Shown here: one piece after another, positions 33,645 through 42,581 of the stretch
How positions within the stretch are numbered: position 1 is the stretch's first letter
Layout of the letters: each line of letters starts with the position of its first letter
Notes under the pieces: model-generated
Told to the model about the DNA's origin: nothing
What the model saw: the letters and a program-made list of their open reading frames with translations, nothing else
Databases searched by the model: none
Translations under genes and position numbers: made by a program
From: Burkholderia sp. OK233
GTDB lineage: Bacteria > Pseudomonadota > Gammaproteobacteria > Burkholderiales > Burkholderiaceae
Assembly (NCBI RefSeq): GCF_900230185.1
Contig: NZ_OCSR01000002.1
Coordinates: 62,001 to 126,000, forward strand
Direction: 5' to 3'
DNA: 64,000 nucleotides

Positions 33645-34418
33645 ATGTTTGCACTTGCCGATCACCTGCTGCATCCCGAAGGCGACGCGCTGCCTCGCGA
33701 CGTGGATGCGCACACCGTTGCCGCGCTGCTCGCACGCGGCATTGCCTGCCGCGCGCCGGTTTCCGGCGCAGTTTATGGAACCTTGCTCAACGACCGGACC
33801 GCTTTGGAGGCGTTGGGCGAGGCGGTGCATGCCGCTCCCTATAAAGCCCCGCCCAAGGCGCCGATTCTCTATCTGAAGCCGCGCAATACGTTCGCCGGTC
33901 ATCGCGCGCGTGTCGTTGTGCCTGACAACGCATTGGGCGTGGAAGTCGGCGCTTCGCTGGGTATCGTGATCGGCCGCACTGCAACACGCGTTAGCGCGGA
34001 TCAAGCGTTCGACTACATCGCCGGTTACACACTGGTCGCCGATCTGAGCGTGCCGCATGCGAGCGTGTACCGGCCTTCGGTACGGTTCCGGGCACGTGAC
34101 GGCTTTTGCGTCATCGGACCGGCGGTGGTTGCGGCGCGTCATATTGCTGCGCCGGACAATCTGGCGATCAAGGTTTCGCTCCCAGGACGCGCGGTCTTCA
34201 CTGCGAGTACTGCGTCGTCGGTACGCAATGTGGCGCAATTGCTTGCGGACGTAACGGATTTCATGACACTGAGTGCTGGTGACGTCATTACGCTCGGCGT
34301 GCCGCATGGTTCGCCAGTTGCCCATATCGGCGACACCGCCACGCTCTCGATTGGCGGATTGCCGCCGCTCGAGGTGTCGTTTGTCGGTGCAGCAGAACAA
34401 GATGGAGAACAGCAATGA
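33645..34418 (+). CDS. hpaG1: HpaG1, N-terminal-type half of the homoprotocatechuate isomerase/decarboxylase
   Basis: 257 residues of the fumarylacetoacetate hydrolase fold: PPKAPILYLKPRNTF, VVVPDNALGVEVGASLGIVIGRTATRVSADQAFDYIAGYTLVADLSVP and LSAGDVITLGVPHGSP. In E. coli HpaG is one fused protein of two such halves; here the halves are separate genes, overlapping by 4 bp (ATGA) so that translation is coupled. It decarboxylates 5-oxopent-3-ene-1,2,5-tricarboxylate and/or isomerises the product. GAGAG lies upstream of the ATG. Confidence 0.93.
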   Translation: MFALADHLLHPEGDALPRDVDAHTVAALLARGIACRAPVSGAVYGTLLNDRTALEALGEAVHAAPYKAPPKAPILYLKPRNTFAGHRARVVVPDNALGVEVGASLGIVIGRTATRVSADQAFDYIAGYTLVADLSVPHASVYRPSVRFRARDGFCVIGPAVVAARHIAAPDNLAIKVSLPGRAVFTASTASSVRNVAQLLADVTDFMTLSAGDVITLGVPHGSPVAHIGDTATLSIGGLPPLEVSFVGAAEQDGEQQ

Positions 34419-35173
34419 TGCGCGGCCGTGTTGCGTATGCAGGGGCGATTCACGAAGCCTATCCGGACGCCAACGGCGTGCGCCTCGCCGATGGCCGCGT
34501 GCGTCGTGAGGATGAAGTGGTGTGGCTCGCACCGATCGAGGTCGGCACGATCTTCGCGCTCGGTTTGAACTACGCCGAACACGCGAAGGAATTGCAGTTC
34601 AACATGCAGGAAGAGCCTTTGGTCTTTCTCAAAGGCCCGGGCGCGGTCATCGGTCACCGCGGCTTCACGCGCCGCCCCACCGACGTCACCTTCATGCACT
34701 ACGAGTGCGAACTGGCTGTCGTGATCGGTCAAACCGCGCAGAATGTCAAGCGCGACGCCGCCATGCAGCATGTGGCCGGCTACATGATCGCCAACGACTA
34801 CGCGATCCGCGACTACCTGGAAAACTATTACCGCCCTAACCTGCGCGTGAAGAATCGCGACGGCGGCACGGTGCTCGGCCCCTGGTTCGTCGATGCCGCC
34901 GAAGTCGAAGACGTCACGCAACTCGAATTGCGCACCTTCGTGAACGGCACGCGGCAGCAACACGGCAATACACGCGATCTCGTCACCGATATCCCGGCGT
35001 TGATCGAATACCTGAGCAGCTTCATGACCCTCGCACCCGGCGACGTGATCCTGACCGGCACGCCGGAAGGCATCATCAACGTCAACGCGGGCGATGAAGT
35101 GGTCTGCGAAATCGACGGCCTTGGCCGTCTCGTCAATACGATTGCATCCGACGCGGATTTTGGCCGCGCCTGA
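34415..35173 (+). CDS. hpaG2: HpaG2, C-terminal-type half of the isomerase/decarboxylase
   Basis: 252 residues, FAH fold. IFALGLNYAEHAKELQFNMQEEPLVFLKGPGAVIGH and MHYECELAVVIGQTAQNV carry the metal Glu residues, followed by GYMIANDYAIRDYLENYYRPNLRVKNRDGGTVLGPWFV and LAPGDVILTGTPEGI. These motifs match the metal-binding decarboxylase half of HpaG. It pairs with HpaG1 through a 4-bp overlap. A strong hairpin follows in the gap to hpaE. Confidence 0.94.
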   Translation: MMRGRVAYAGAIHEAYPDANGVRLADGRVRREDEVVWLAPIEVGTIFALGLNYAEHAKELQFNMQEEPLVFLKGPGAVIGHRGFTRRPTDVTFMHYECELAVVIGQTAQNVKRDAAMQHVAGYMIANDYAIRDYLENYYRPNLRVKNRDGGTVLGPWFVDAAEVEDVTQLELRTFVNGTRQQHGNTRDLVTDIPALIEYLSSFMTLAPGDVILTGTPEGIINVNAGDEVVCEIDGLGRLVNTIASDADFGRA

Positions 35174-35190
35174 TCGACAGCTTTGCATGG

Positions 35191-35225
35191 GATCGGAGTA
35201 ACGCGCTAAAGCGCGAACTCCGATC
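35191..35225. other. Long hairpin between hpaG2 and hpaE
   Basis: GATCGGAGT (35191-35199) pairs with ACTCCGATC (35217-35225), and inner CGCGCT (35202-35207) pairs with AGCGCG (35210-35215), loop AA: a 15-bp stem with small bulges. No T-run follows, so an RNA-stability or processing element within the operon is more likely than a terminator. Confidence 0.6.
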
Positions 35226-35261
35226 GACAGTGAAAGACAGCAAAAAAGAAAGGACAAGGCA

Positions 35262-36719
35262 ATGCGAATCGAACATCTGATCGACGGCAAATCGAGCGCC
35301 GCAAAAGACTACTTCGAGACCGTCAATCCGGCGACGCAAGAGGTGCTCGCTGAAGTCGCCCGCGGCGGTGCGGAAGACGTCGACGCCGCCGTGCGCGCGG
35401 CTAAAGAAGCGTTTCCGGCATGGACCGGCAAGCCCGCGGCGGAACGCGCAAAAATCATTCGCAAGCTCGGCGAGTTGATCGCGAAGAATGTGCCGGACAT
35501 CTCGGAGACCGAGACGAAAGACACTGGCCAGACGATCTCGCAAACGCGCAAGCAACTCGTGCCGCGCGCCGCCGACAACTTCAGCTATTTCGCGGAGATG
35601 TGCACGCGCGTCGACGGTCATACCTATCCCACCGATACGCATCTGAACTACACGCTGTTCCATCCGGTCGGCGTCTGCGCACTGATTTCGCCGTGGAACG
35701 TACCATTCATGACGGCAACGTGGAAAGTCGCACCCTGTCTCGCGTTCGGCAATACCGCCGTGTTGAAGATGAGCGAACTGTCACCGCTAACCGCCTCGAT
35801 GCTCGGCAATCTCGCGCTCGAAGCCGGCATTCCGGCCGGCGTGCTGAACGTCGTGCACGGCTTCGGCAAGGACACCGGCGAACCGCTGGTGGCGCACCCG
35901 GATGTGCATGCGGTGTCGTTCACCGGATCGACGGCAACCGGCAATCGCATCGTGCAAACCGCGGGCCTGAAAAAGTTTTCGATGGAACTGGGCGGCAAGT
36001 CGCCGTTCGTGATTTTCGACGACGCCGATTTCGAACGCGCGCTCGATGCCGCCGTGTTCATGATCTTCTCCAACAATGGCGAACGCTGCACGGCGGGTTC
36101 GCGCATTCTGGTGCAGCGCTCGATTTATGCGCGCTTTGCCGAGCGTTTCATCGAACGCGCAAAACGTTTAACGGTGGGCGATCCGCTGGCCGACAGCACG
36201 ATCGTCGGCCCGATGATCAGCCAGGGCCACCTGGCCAAAGTGCGCAGCTACATCGAACTGGGTCCGAAGGAAGGCGCCACGCTCGCGTGCGGCGGACTCG
36301 ACGCACCCGACTTGCCCGAAGCCATGCGCAAAGGCAACTTCGTCCAGCCCACCGTGTTCGTCGACGTCGACAATCGCATGCGAATCGCGCAGGAAGAGAT
36401 CTTCGGCCCGGTCGCCTGCCTGATTCCGTTCGACGACGAAGCCGACGCGATCAAACTCGCCAACGATATTTCCTACGGCCTGTCGAGCTACATCTGGACC
36501 GAGAGCACCGGCCGCGCGCTTCGCGTCGCCGCTGCCGTTCAGGCCGGCATGTGTTTCGTCAACAGCCAGAACGTGCGCGATCTACGCCAGCCGTTCGGCG
36601 GCACCAAAGCATCGGGCGTGGGCCGTGAAGGCGGTACGTGGAGCTACGAAGTATTCCTCGAACCAAAAAACGTATGCGTATCGCTCGGCTCCCATCAGAT
36701 TCCGCGCTGGGGCGTCTGA
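35262..36719 (+). CDS. hpaE: 5-carboxymethyl-2-hydroxymuconate semialdehyde dehydrogenase
   Basis: 485 residues, aldehyde dehydrogenase fold: the oxyanion Asn region ISPWNVPFMTATWKVAPCLAFGNTAVLKMSE, FTGSTATGNRIVQ (NAD loop), FSMELGGKSPFVIFDDAD (general-base Glu) and FSNNGERCTAGSRILVQ (nucleophile Cys). HpaE oxidises the ring-cleavage semialdehyde with NAD to 5-carboxymethyl-2-hydroxymuconate. AAAGGAC precedes the ATG. Neighbours hpaG2 and hpaD confirm the role. Confidence 0.95.
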   Translation: MRIEHLIDGKSSAAKDYFETVNPATQEVLAEVARGGAEDVDAAVRAAKEAFPAWTGKPAAERAKIIRKLGELIAKNVPDISETETKDTGQTISQTRKQLVPRAADNFSYFAEMCTRVDGHTYPTDTHLNYTLFHPVGVCALISPWNVPFMTATWKVAPCLAFGNTAVLKMSELSPLTASMLGNLALEAGIPAGVLNVVHGFGKDTGEPLVAHPDVHAVSFTGSTATGNRIVQTAGLKKFSMELGGKSPFVIFDDADFERALDAAVFMIFSNNGERCTAGSRILVQRSIYARFAERFIERAKRLTVGDPLADSTIVGPMISQGHLAKVRSYIELGPKEGATLACGGLDAPDLPEAMRKGNFVQPTVFVDVDNRMRIAQEEIFGPVACLIPFDDEADAIKLANDISYGLSSYIWTESTGRALRVAAAVQAGMCFVNSQNVRDLRQPFGGTKASGVGREGGTWSYEVFLEPKNVCVSLGSHQIPRWGV

Positions 36720-36780
36720 AGCGCCGGTCATTTGCGCGCGAGGGCATCACGCCTCGCGCCACACAGAACAGGAGACCGCG

Positions 36781-37644
36781 ATGGGCAAACTCGCGTTGTC
36801 AGCAAAAGTCACTCACGTCCCGTCGTTATATCTATCCGAACTCGACGGCCCGCATAAGGGCTGCCGTCAACCGGCAATCGACGGCCACCATGAAATCGGC
36901 CGCCGCTGCCGCGAATTGGGTGTGGATACGATCGTCGTCTTCGACGTGCATTGGCTGGTGAACAGCGAATACCACATCAATTGCGCGCCGAAGTTCGAAG
37001 GTGTCTATACGAGCAACGAACTGCCGCATTTCATCAAGAACATGCCGTACGCGTATCCCGGCAACGTCGGGCTCGGCGATCTGATCGCGGACGTTGCGAA
37101 TGAGATGGGCGTGAAGAGCCGCGCGCACAGCGAGACCACGCTCGAGCTCGAGTACGGCACGCTGGTGCCGATGCGCTATATGAATGGCGACCAGCACTTC
37201 AAGACCGTCTCGGTAGCCGGCTGGTGCATGTGGCACGACCTCGAAACCAGCGCGCGCTTCGGCCTCGCGGTACGCAAGGCCATCGAGGAACGTTACGACG
37301 GCACCGTGGCGATTCTGGCGAGCGGGTCGTTGAGCCACCACTTCGCCAACAACGGCACTGCCGAGCAGTTCATGCACAAGGTGTGGAGCCCGTTTCTCGA
37401 GCAGATGGATCGCCGTGTGGTCGAGTTATGGGAAGCCGGCGACTGGAAGACCTTCTGCGAGATGCTGCCGCTCTATAACGAGAAGTGCTGGGGTGAAGGC
37501 GGCATGCACGACACCGCGATGCTGCTCGGCGCGCTCGGCTGGGATCGTTACAACGGCAAGGTTGAAGTCGTCACACCGTATTTCGGCAGTTCGGGCACTG
37601 GCCAGATCAATGCGATCTTCCCCGTGACGCCCCTGCCCGTTTGA
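36781..37644 (+). CDS. hpaD: 3,4-dihydroxyphenylacetate 2,3-dioxygenase
   Basis: 287 residues, class III (LigB-type) extradiol dioxygenase: GKLALSAKVTHVPSLYLSELDG...GCRQPAIDGHHEI, VVFDVHWLVNSEYHINC (iron His), LELEYGTLVPMRYMN (Glu) and ASGSLSHHFANN. It opens the ring of homoprotocatechuate between C2 and C3 using Fe(II) and O2. The ATG at 36781 follows CAGGAG. An in-frame extension back into hpaE is not needed, since the E. coli HpaD N-terminus also begins MGKLAL. Confidence 0.96.
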   Translation: MGKLALSAKVTHVPSLYLSELDGPHKGCRQPAIDGHHEIGRRCRELGVDTIVVFDVHWLVNSEYHINCAPKFEGVYTSNELPHFIKNMPYAYPGNVGLGDLIADVANEMGVKSRAHSETTLELEYGTLVPMRYMNGDQHFKTVSVAGWCMWHDLETSARFGLAVRKAIEERYDGTVAILASGSLSHHFANNGTAEQFMHKVWSPFLEQMDRRVVELWEAGDWKTFCEMLPLYNEKCWGEGGMHDTAMLLGALGWDRYNGKVEVVTPYFGSSGTGQINAIFPVTPLPV

Positions 37645-37665
37645 GGCCTGAGAAAGGAGCTTACC

Positions 37666-38064
37666 GTGCCACATTTGACACTCGAATACAGCGCCAATCT
37701 TGCTGATGAAGCAGGCATCGGGCAGCTTTGCACTTCGCTCGCGGCTTGCCTCGACGCGCAGCGCGAGAATGACCAACGCGTTTATCCGCTCGGCGGCATC
37801 CGCGTGCGCGCCTTGCGTTGCGAGCAGTACTGCATTGCCGACGGCCGTCCCGACGCCGCCTTCCTGCATGCGAACCTGAAGATTGCCGCGGGCCGCTCGG
37901 ACGTCGTAAAAAGGGCAACCGGCGACGCGCTGTTTGAAGCGATCAAACAGCACTTCGCCGCAGCGTTTGAAAAACACGGCCTGGCGTTATCGCTGGAGAT
38001 CAATGAGTTCAGCGAAGCCGGCACGTGGAAACACAACAATTTGCACGCACGGCTTAAGGCCTGA
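37666..38064 (+). CDS. hpaF: 5-carboxymethyl-2-hydroxymuconate delta-isomerase
   Basis: 132 residues from a GTG with AAAGGAG upstream. The second residue is Pro (M-PHLTLEYSANL), the catalytic N-terminal proline of the 4-oxalocrotonate tautomerase superfamily after Met removal. RVRALRCEQYCIADGRPDAAFLHANLKIAAGRS and LSLEINEF match HpaF/CHMI. It isomerises 5-carboxymethyl-2-hydroxymuconate before decarboxylation by HpaG. Confidence 0.93.
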   Translation: MPHLTLEYSANLADEAGIGQLCTSLAACLDAQRENDQRVYPLGGIRVRALRCEQYCIADGRPDAAFLHANLKIAAGRSDVVKRATGDALFEAIKQHFAAAFEKHGLALSLEINEFSEAGTWKHNNLHARLKA

Positions 38065-38107
38065 AACCTGGGATACCTGGGCTTGGGGTTCGGGCCTGAA
38101 ACCTGGG
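38058..38107. repeat. Short direct repeat in the hpaF-hpaH spacer
   Basis: GGCCTGAAACCTGGG occurs at 38058-38072 and 38093-38107 (35-bp period). Related GGCCTGAT units follow to about 38150. The spacer looks like a decayed tandem array and the first unit overlaps the hpaF stop. No function is evident. Confidence 0.55.
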
Positions 38108-38174
38108 CCTGATGCTCCGGCCTGATATTCCGACCCTGTAGCTGGGCCTGGCAGCCGCTCATAGAGAATCCATC

Positions 38175-38978
38175 ATGCTAGACGAACAGACAATCCGCGA
38201 CCTTGCGGCGCAACTCGACAACGCTGAGAAGACGCGCACCCAGCTGCGCCACTTCTCGGCGAAGTATCCCGAGATGACGGTACAGGACGGTTACGCGATC
38301 CAGCGCGAGTGGGTGAAGCTGAAGCTGGCCGAGGGCCATGTGATCAAGGGCCGCAAGATCGGCCTGACTTCGCGCGCGATGCAGCGTTCGTCGCAGATCG
38401 ACGAACCCGACTATGCGCCGTTGCTCGACAGCATGTTCATTGAAGGCGGCCAGGACATCCGCGCCGACCGCTTCATTGCGCCGCGCGTGGAAGTCGAACT
38501 GGCCTTCGTATTGAGCAGGCCATTGAAGGGCCCTGGCGTCACGCTATTCGATGTTCTGGACGCCACGGCCTACGTGACCCCGGCGGTGGAGATTATCGAC
38601 GCCCGCATCGAACAATTCGACCGCGAAACCAGGGCGCCGCGCAAGGTCTACGACACCATCTCCGACTTCGCGGCCAATGCCGGCATTGTGCTGGGCGGAC
38701 GACCGGTACGTCCGCTGGACGTCGACCTTCGCTGGGTTGGCGCATTGCTTTACAAGAACGGCGCTGTGGAAGAAAGCGGGCTTGCTGCGGCCGTGCTGAA
38801 TCACCCCGCGACTGGCGTTGCATGGCTTGCGAACAAGATCGCACCGTACGATGAAGTACTGAACGCGAACGACGTAATTCTGAGCGGCTCCTTCACGAGT
38901 CCGATTCCGGCGCGAGCGGGCGACACTTTCCATGTCGACTACGGTCCGCTGGGTGGCATTGGTTTGAATTTCATTTGA
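38175..38978 (+). CDS. hpaH: 2-oxo-hept-4-ene-1,7-dioate hydratase
   Basis: 267 residues of the MhpD/HpcG hydratase family: DGYAIQREWVKLKLAEGHVIKGRKIGLTSRAMQRSSQIDEPDYAPLLDSMF, RFIAPRVEVELAFVLSRPL (metal Glu pair), YVTPAVEIIDARI and LNANDVILSGSFTSPIPARAGDTFHVDYG. It adds water to give 4-hydroxy-2-oxoheptanedioate, the substrate of HpaI encoded 21 bp downstream. Confidence 0.95.
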   Translation: MLDEQTIRDLAAQLDNAEKTRTQLRHFSAKYPEMTVQDGYAIQREWVKLKLAEGHVIKGRKIGLTSRAMQRSSQIDEPDYAPLLDSMFIEGGQDIRADRFIAPRVEVELAFVLSRPLKGPGVTLFDVLDATAYVTPAVEIIDARIEQFDRETRAPRKVYDTISDFAANAGIVLGGRPVRPLDVDLRWVGALLYKNGAVEESGLAAAVLNHPATGVAWLANKIAPYDEVLNANDVILSGSFTSPIPARAGDTFHVDYGPLGGIGLNFI

Positions 38979-38999
38979 GCTCATTCGAGTCGACACGAC

Positions 39000-39803
39000 A
39001 TGTCTCTACCGCAAAACACCTTCAAGCGAGCGCTAGCAGAGGGCAAGCCGCAATTCGGCCTATGGGCGGCGCTTGCTGATGCGTACGTGACCGAGTTGCT
39101 GGCCACGGCCGGATTCGACTGGTTGTTGATCGACAACGAGCACGCACCGAACGACATACGCAGCACGCTATCGCAATTGCAGGCCGTGGCTGCCTATGCA
39201 TCGCATCCGGTGGTGCGTCCCGTACGAAGCGACAGCGCGTTAATCAAGCAATTGCTCGACATAGGCGCACAAACCTTGTTGCTCCCGATGATCGACACGG
39301 CGGACGAGGCCGCGGAAGCTGTCGCGGCGACGCGCTACCCACCGCAGGGCATTCGCGGCGTGGGAAGTGCGTTGGCGCGCGCATCGCGCTGGAACCGGAT
39401 ACCAGACTACCTGACCACGGCGGCACAGGAGTTGTGCGTACTGGTCCAGGTAGAAACCGTGCAGGGGATGGAAAACCTACCCGCAATCGCAAACGTTCAG
39501 GGCATTGACGGCGTATTTTTCGGACCCGCGGACCTAAGCGCATCGATGGGCTTGCTGGGCAAGCCGGGCGACGCGAGCGTACGCGAGGCGATTTGCGATG
39601 GCATCAGAAAGGTACGGGACGCCGGCAAAGCGGCCGGCGTGCTGGCACCGGACGCGGGGATAGCCGCCGAATATCTGGCGACGGGTGCAACGTTTGTGGC
39701 GGTGGGAACAGACACGGGCCTATTAAGCAAGGCAGCGGCGGATCTGGCAGCCTCGTACAAAAAGACTGCGCCAACGGCCACACCGACGAAGGGCGGATAC
39801 TAA
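39000..39803 (+). CDS. hpaI: 4-hydroxy-2-oxoheptanedioate aldolase
   Basis: 267 residues, class II HpcH/HpaI aldolase barrel: KPQFGLWAALADAYVTELLATAGFDWLLIDNEHAPND (catalytic His), LLPMIDTADEAAEAVAATRYPPQGIRGVG, VLVQVETVQGMENL (metal Glu), GIDGVFFGPADLSASMG (Asp). It splits the product of HpaH into pyruvate and succinate semialdehyde, completing the pathway. It is the last gene of the operon. Repeat copy B begins about 20 bp after its stop, and its last codons become A/C-rich on this strand. Confidence 0.95.
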   Translation: MSLPQNTFKRALAEGKPQFGLWAALADAYVTELLATAGFDWLLIDNEHAPNDIRSTLSQLQAVAAYASHPVVRPVRSDSALIKQLLDIGAQTLLLPMIDTADEAAEAVAATRYPPQGIRGVGSALARASRWNRIPDYLTTAAQELCVLVQVETVQGMENLPAIANVQGIDGVFFGPADLSASMGLLGKPGDASVREAICDGIRKVRDAGKAAGVLAPDAGIAAEYLATGATFVAVGTDTGLLSKAAADLAASYKKTAPTATPTKGGY

Positions 39804-39822
39804 CAAAACCGCAGCAACCGGT

Positions 39823-40134
39823 TTTAGAAATACTCTTCGGCGCGCGCAGCGCCGCCGGAAGAATGACACCCTTGTCACAAGCGTATGCAGGTGCACGAAC
39901 CCAGATTCCAGATGCACCACTACCCGCAGCAAACCACGGTGCCCACTTAGTACTAGCGGTTTGAGCCGCTTTCTTTTGCCTACTTTTCTTTGCGGCATGC
40001 AAAGAAAAGTAGGTGCCGCCCCGCACAGCAACGCTAATAGACCACTAACAAATCAAGGAAAGGCACCAAGGCCAGATCAAGGAAAGCCCAAAGCCCCAAG
40101 AACACAGACAATGCCGCCGCCAAAGACAAAAAAA
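39823..40134 (-). repeat. Interspersed repeat, copy B (full length)
   Basis: Read on the minus strand it starts at the stop of the GGDEF-EAL gene with a T-rich tract (ATTTTTTTGTC), then CTTTGGGCTTTCCTTG, CTTGGTGCCTTTCCTTG, the core TTAGTGGTCTATTAGCGTTG and the 15-bp palindrome (39979-39993 and 39999-40013, loop 39994-39998). It ends near GCCGAAGAGTATTTCTAAA. It preserves the uninterrupted form of the site into which the IS110 element inserted in copy D. Its other end faces the hpaI stop. Confidence 0.85.
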
Positions 40135-42471
40135 TCATTCTCCTGCCGGCCAAGGCAACCCCACCACCGACCAATCCAACTCCACCCCAATAACAGACCT
40201 TTCAGCAGCAACCTGCACAGCCAAAGTAACGGCAACACAAGGCCGCCCACTAGCCAAAGAAAGATAAGGATTACTAGCCACAGCCACCCCGGGCAACAAA
40301 ACCGCATTACGAAAATAAGGCCGATGATCCCACCTCGCATCCCGCGGATTAGCCACAGGCTGCAACGAAGCTCCATCGCCGCTCCACGCAGGCCCCCTCA
40401 CCTCATGCCCAACCTGCCGCCCCGAATCATCAAGAATAAAACAACTGATACACCGCTCAAACGTAGCCAGAAAAGCAAACGCCTCCCCCATCGACCCACC
40501 GGCAATCAAAGCATCGGCAGCACGCCTCAAAGCAGCCCGATAAGGTTCAACCTCCGACTCAAACAACGCATACTGATGCGCCCTCCCCTGGGCAATCACA
40601 TCGAACGCATCATCGATCCGCCGATGCACCGAGTCAGGCGGCGCAATCTCGGCCGCCGGCCGCCCGAGCAGGAAGCCCTGCGCAAAATCCACATTCGACT
40701 CCACAGCAAGAATCAATTCCTCCGTGGTTTCCACGCCCTCAACAACAACCAGCATCCCCGCCAGATGCAGCAGCGAAACGAGCTTCGGCAAGATCGGCTG
40801 CTCGGTGCCATGACCGGTCGCGCGAATCAGTTCGCCGTCGAGCTTCACGAGATCCGGCCGGATCCGGAGCAACCGGTCGAGGTTCGATTGACCCGCACCG
40901 AAATCGTCGACGGCGATCAGGAAGCCATGTTCGCGGTACAAAGCCGCCGCCCGCGACATGTCGTCGACGCTGCCGCCATGCGACTCGAGAATCTCGAGAA
41001 TCACCCGTTCAGGTTCGAGCCCGACCGCCCGCACGATCATGGCGAGCTGATCCGCATAGCCCTCGGCGATAAACGTGGCGGGCAGAATGTTCAGGAACAG
41101 CCAGGCGTCGCCGGGCAGCGACTTGCGCGCATTGGCCAGATGCACGGCATGGCTCGCGCGATCGAGCGCGCCTTCGTCGCTGGACGGCTTCGGCGCGAAC
41201 AGCACCACGGGCGGCACCAGCGTGCCGTCGTCCTGCTCGCCTCGCAGCAAGGCCTCGAATCCCACCTGCTTCTGATGCGACAAACTGTAGAGTGGCTGGA
41301 AGTGCGAGGTCAGAAAATAGTCGTCCCACCGATGCCGCGGCACCAGCGCCCCGTCCTCCGCGAACACATCGCCGGCAAGCATGTGCAGCGGCTCGATCGG
41401 CAACGCGCGTTCGGCGCACACGCGGTTTCTGCCCGAATGCTTGGCGCGCAGCAAGGCTTCGTCGGCGCGATCGAGCAATACCATGATGTTTTCGCCGCTC
41501 CGGTGTTCAGCCACGCCGAAGCTCGCGGTCAGATGGCCGTCAGGGCGCTCGATCGCGGCAATCGCGCCGCGCAGGCGCTCGGCCAGCGCCAGTGCGCCAG
41601 CCAGGCCGTCGCGCAGCAGCACGGCGAACTCCTCGCCGCCGATCCGGCTCACGCTGTCGTCCGCGGAGGTCTCTTCCATCAACACCTGGGCGACCTCGTA
41701 CAACGCATGGTCGCCGAGTGCGTGGCCAAAGCGGTCGTTCAGCGATTTGAAACTGTCGATGTCGAGAAAAATCGCGCTGACCCGCGCCTCGGGCGTCATG
41801 GTTTCGAGGCGGCGCTCGGCCTGCTTCACGAACGCGCGGCGGTTTTGCAGGCCGGTCAGCGGATCGGTCGCGGCGAGCTGCGCCAGTTGGCTCTCGAGCA
41901 GAAAGTGGTTACGCCGGAACCGGTAGAAGCCGAAGTGAAACACAACGGAAGTCGGCACGCCGATCGCCATGATCCACATCCACACGACGATGTCGACGTC
42001 ATGCGTGCGCGGTCCGCCGAACAGCAAGGCAAACGCCGCCCCATAGAAGAGCGCGCTGCCGACGAAGAAATGCAGCGGCGTGAGCCACAGCGGCGCAGCG
42101 CAGACCGGGATCACCACCATGGCCGGCAGAACCCACAGCAACGGTTGCTCGACGCCGGAGACGTTCAGCGCGAGACCAACCACCAGCACGAGAGAGTAAG
42201 CGACGCCGATTGCACCGAAGGTCCAGGTCGAGCCGGTGCGTGGAATCGCCATCACCAGCAGGGCGAGCACCAGCGCACAGGCGAGCCGGTAGCCAAGCGG
42301 CGTCGCCGGGCCGTTGACCATGTTGCGCGCCCCCACGAGACACAGGAACGCGACAACCGTAAACGCCATCGTCACCGTCGAAAGTGGACGCTGATGTTCC
42401 AGCGATCGTCGATGAAAGCGATCGCGCAAACCGGAATCGGACGGTGGCTTCGTTGAGGTGGTGGAAAGCAT
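40135..42471 (-). CDS. Membrane GGDEF-EAL protein with C-terminal Cache-like domain
   Basis: About 778 residues. Six or so membrane segments (about residues 35-185) precede a GGDEF domain with the intact motif SRIGGEEFAVLL; the RxxD inhibitory site is not seen. The EAL domain follows with FEALLRGE, LFLNILPATF, ILEILESHG, AVDDFGAGQSN, VKLDG and VEGVETTEE, so the catalytic residues look intact. The C-terminus (CISCFILDD...RPYFRNAVLLPG...YLSLASGRPCVAVTLAV) resembles a Cache/PAS-like sensor. It may both make and degrade c-di-GMP. The last 150 codons have an unusual T/G-rich third-base pattern. ATG 42471 has no clear ribosome-binding site. Confidence 0.88.
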   Translation of the reverse strand: MLSTTSTKPPSDSGLRDRFHRRSLEHQRPLSTVTMAFTVVAFLCLVGARNMVNGPATPLGYRLACALVLALLVMAIPRTGSTWTFGAIGVAYSLVLVVGLALNVSGVEQPLLWVLPAMVVIPVCAAPLWLTPLHFFVGSALFYGAAFALLFGGPRTHDVDIVVWMWIMAIGVPTSVVFHFGFYRFRRNHFLLESQLAQLAATDPLTGLQNRRAFVKQAERRLETMTPEARVSAIFLDIDSFKSLNDRFGHALGDHALYEVAQVLMEETSADDSVSRIGGEEFAVLLRDGLAGALALAERLRGAIAAIERPDGHLTASFGVAEHRSGENIMVLLDRADEALLRAKHSGRNRVCAERALPIEPLHMLAGDVFAEDGALVPRHRWDDYFLTSHFQPLYSLSHQKQVGFEALLRGEQDDGTLVPPVVLFAPKPSSDEGALDRASHAVHLANARKSLPGDAWLFLNILPATFIAEGYADQLAMIVRAVGLEPERVILEILESHGGSVDDMSRAAALYREHGFLIAVDDFGAGQSNLDRLLRIRPDLVKLDGELIRATGHGTEQPILPKLVSLLHLAGMLVVVEGVETTEELILAVESNVDFAQGFLLGRPAAEIAPPDSVHRRIDDAFDVIAQGRAHQYALFESEVEPYRAALRRAADALIAGGSMGEAFAFLATFERCISCFILDDSGRQVGHEVRGPAWSGDGASLQPVANPRDARWDHRPYFRNAVLLPGVAVASNPYLSLASGRPCVAVTLAVQVAAERSVIGVELDWSVVGLPWPAGE

Positions 42472-42581
42472 ATTGATAGATATCAGGCTGGCTCCGGTTA
42501 CTCCACCGATGTATAACGGCAACCGTCTGACAAATATTTATGCCCTGCCCGCAAATAGAATTGTGCCCCGCTCCGTAAGGG

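Noticed and set aside
39961..42456. An 831-codon open frame on the plus strand opposite the GGDEF-EAL gene
   Set aside because: It has Arg/His/Gln-rich shadow composition. The minus strand carries intact GGDEF and EAL motifs in the same interval.
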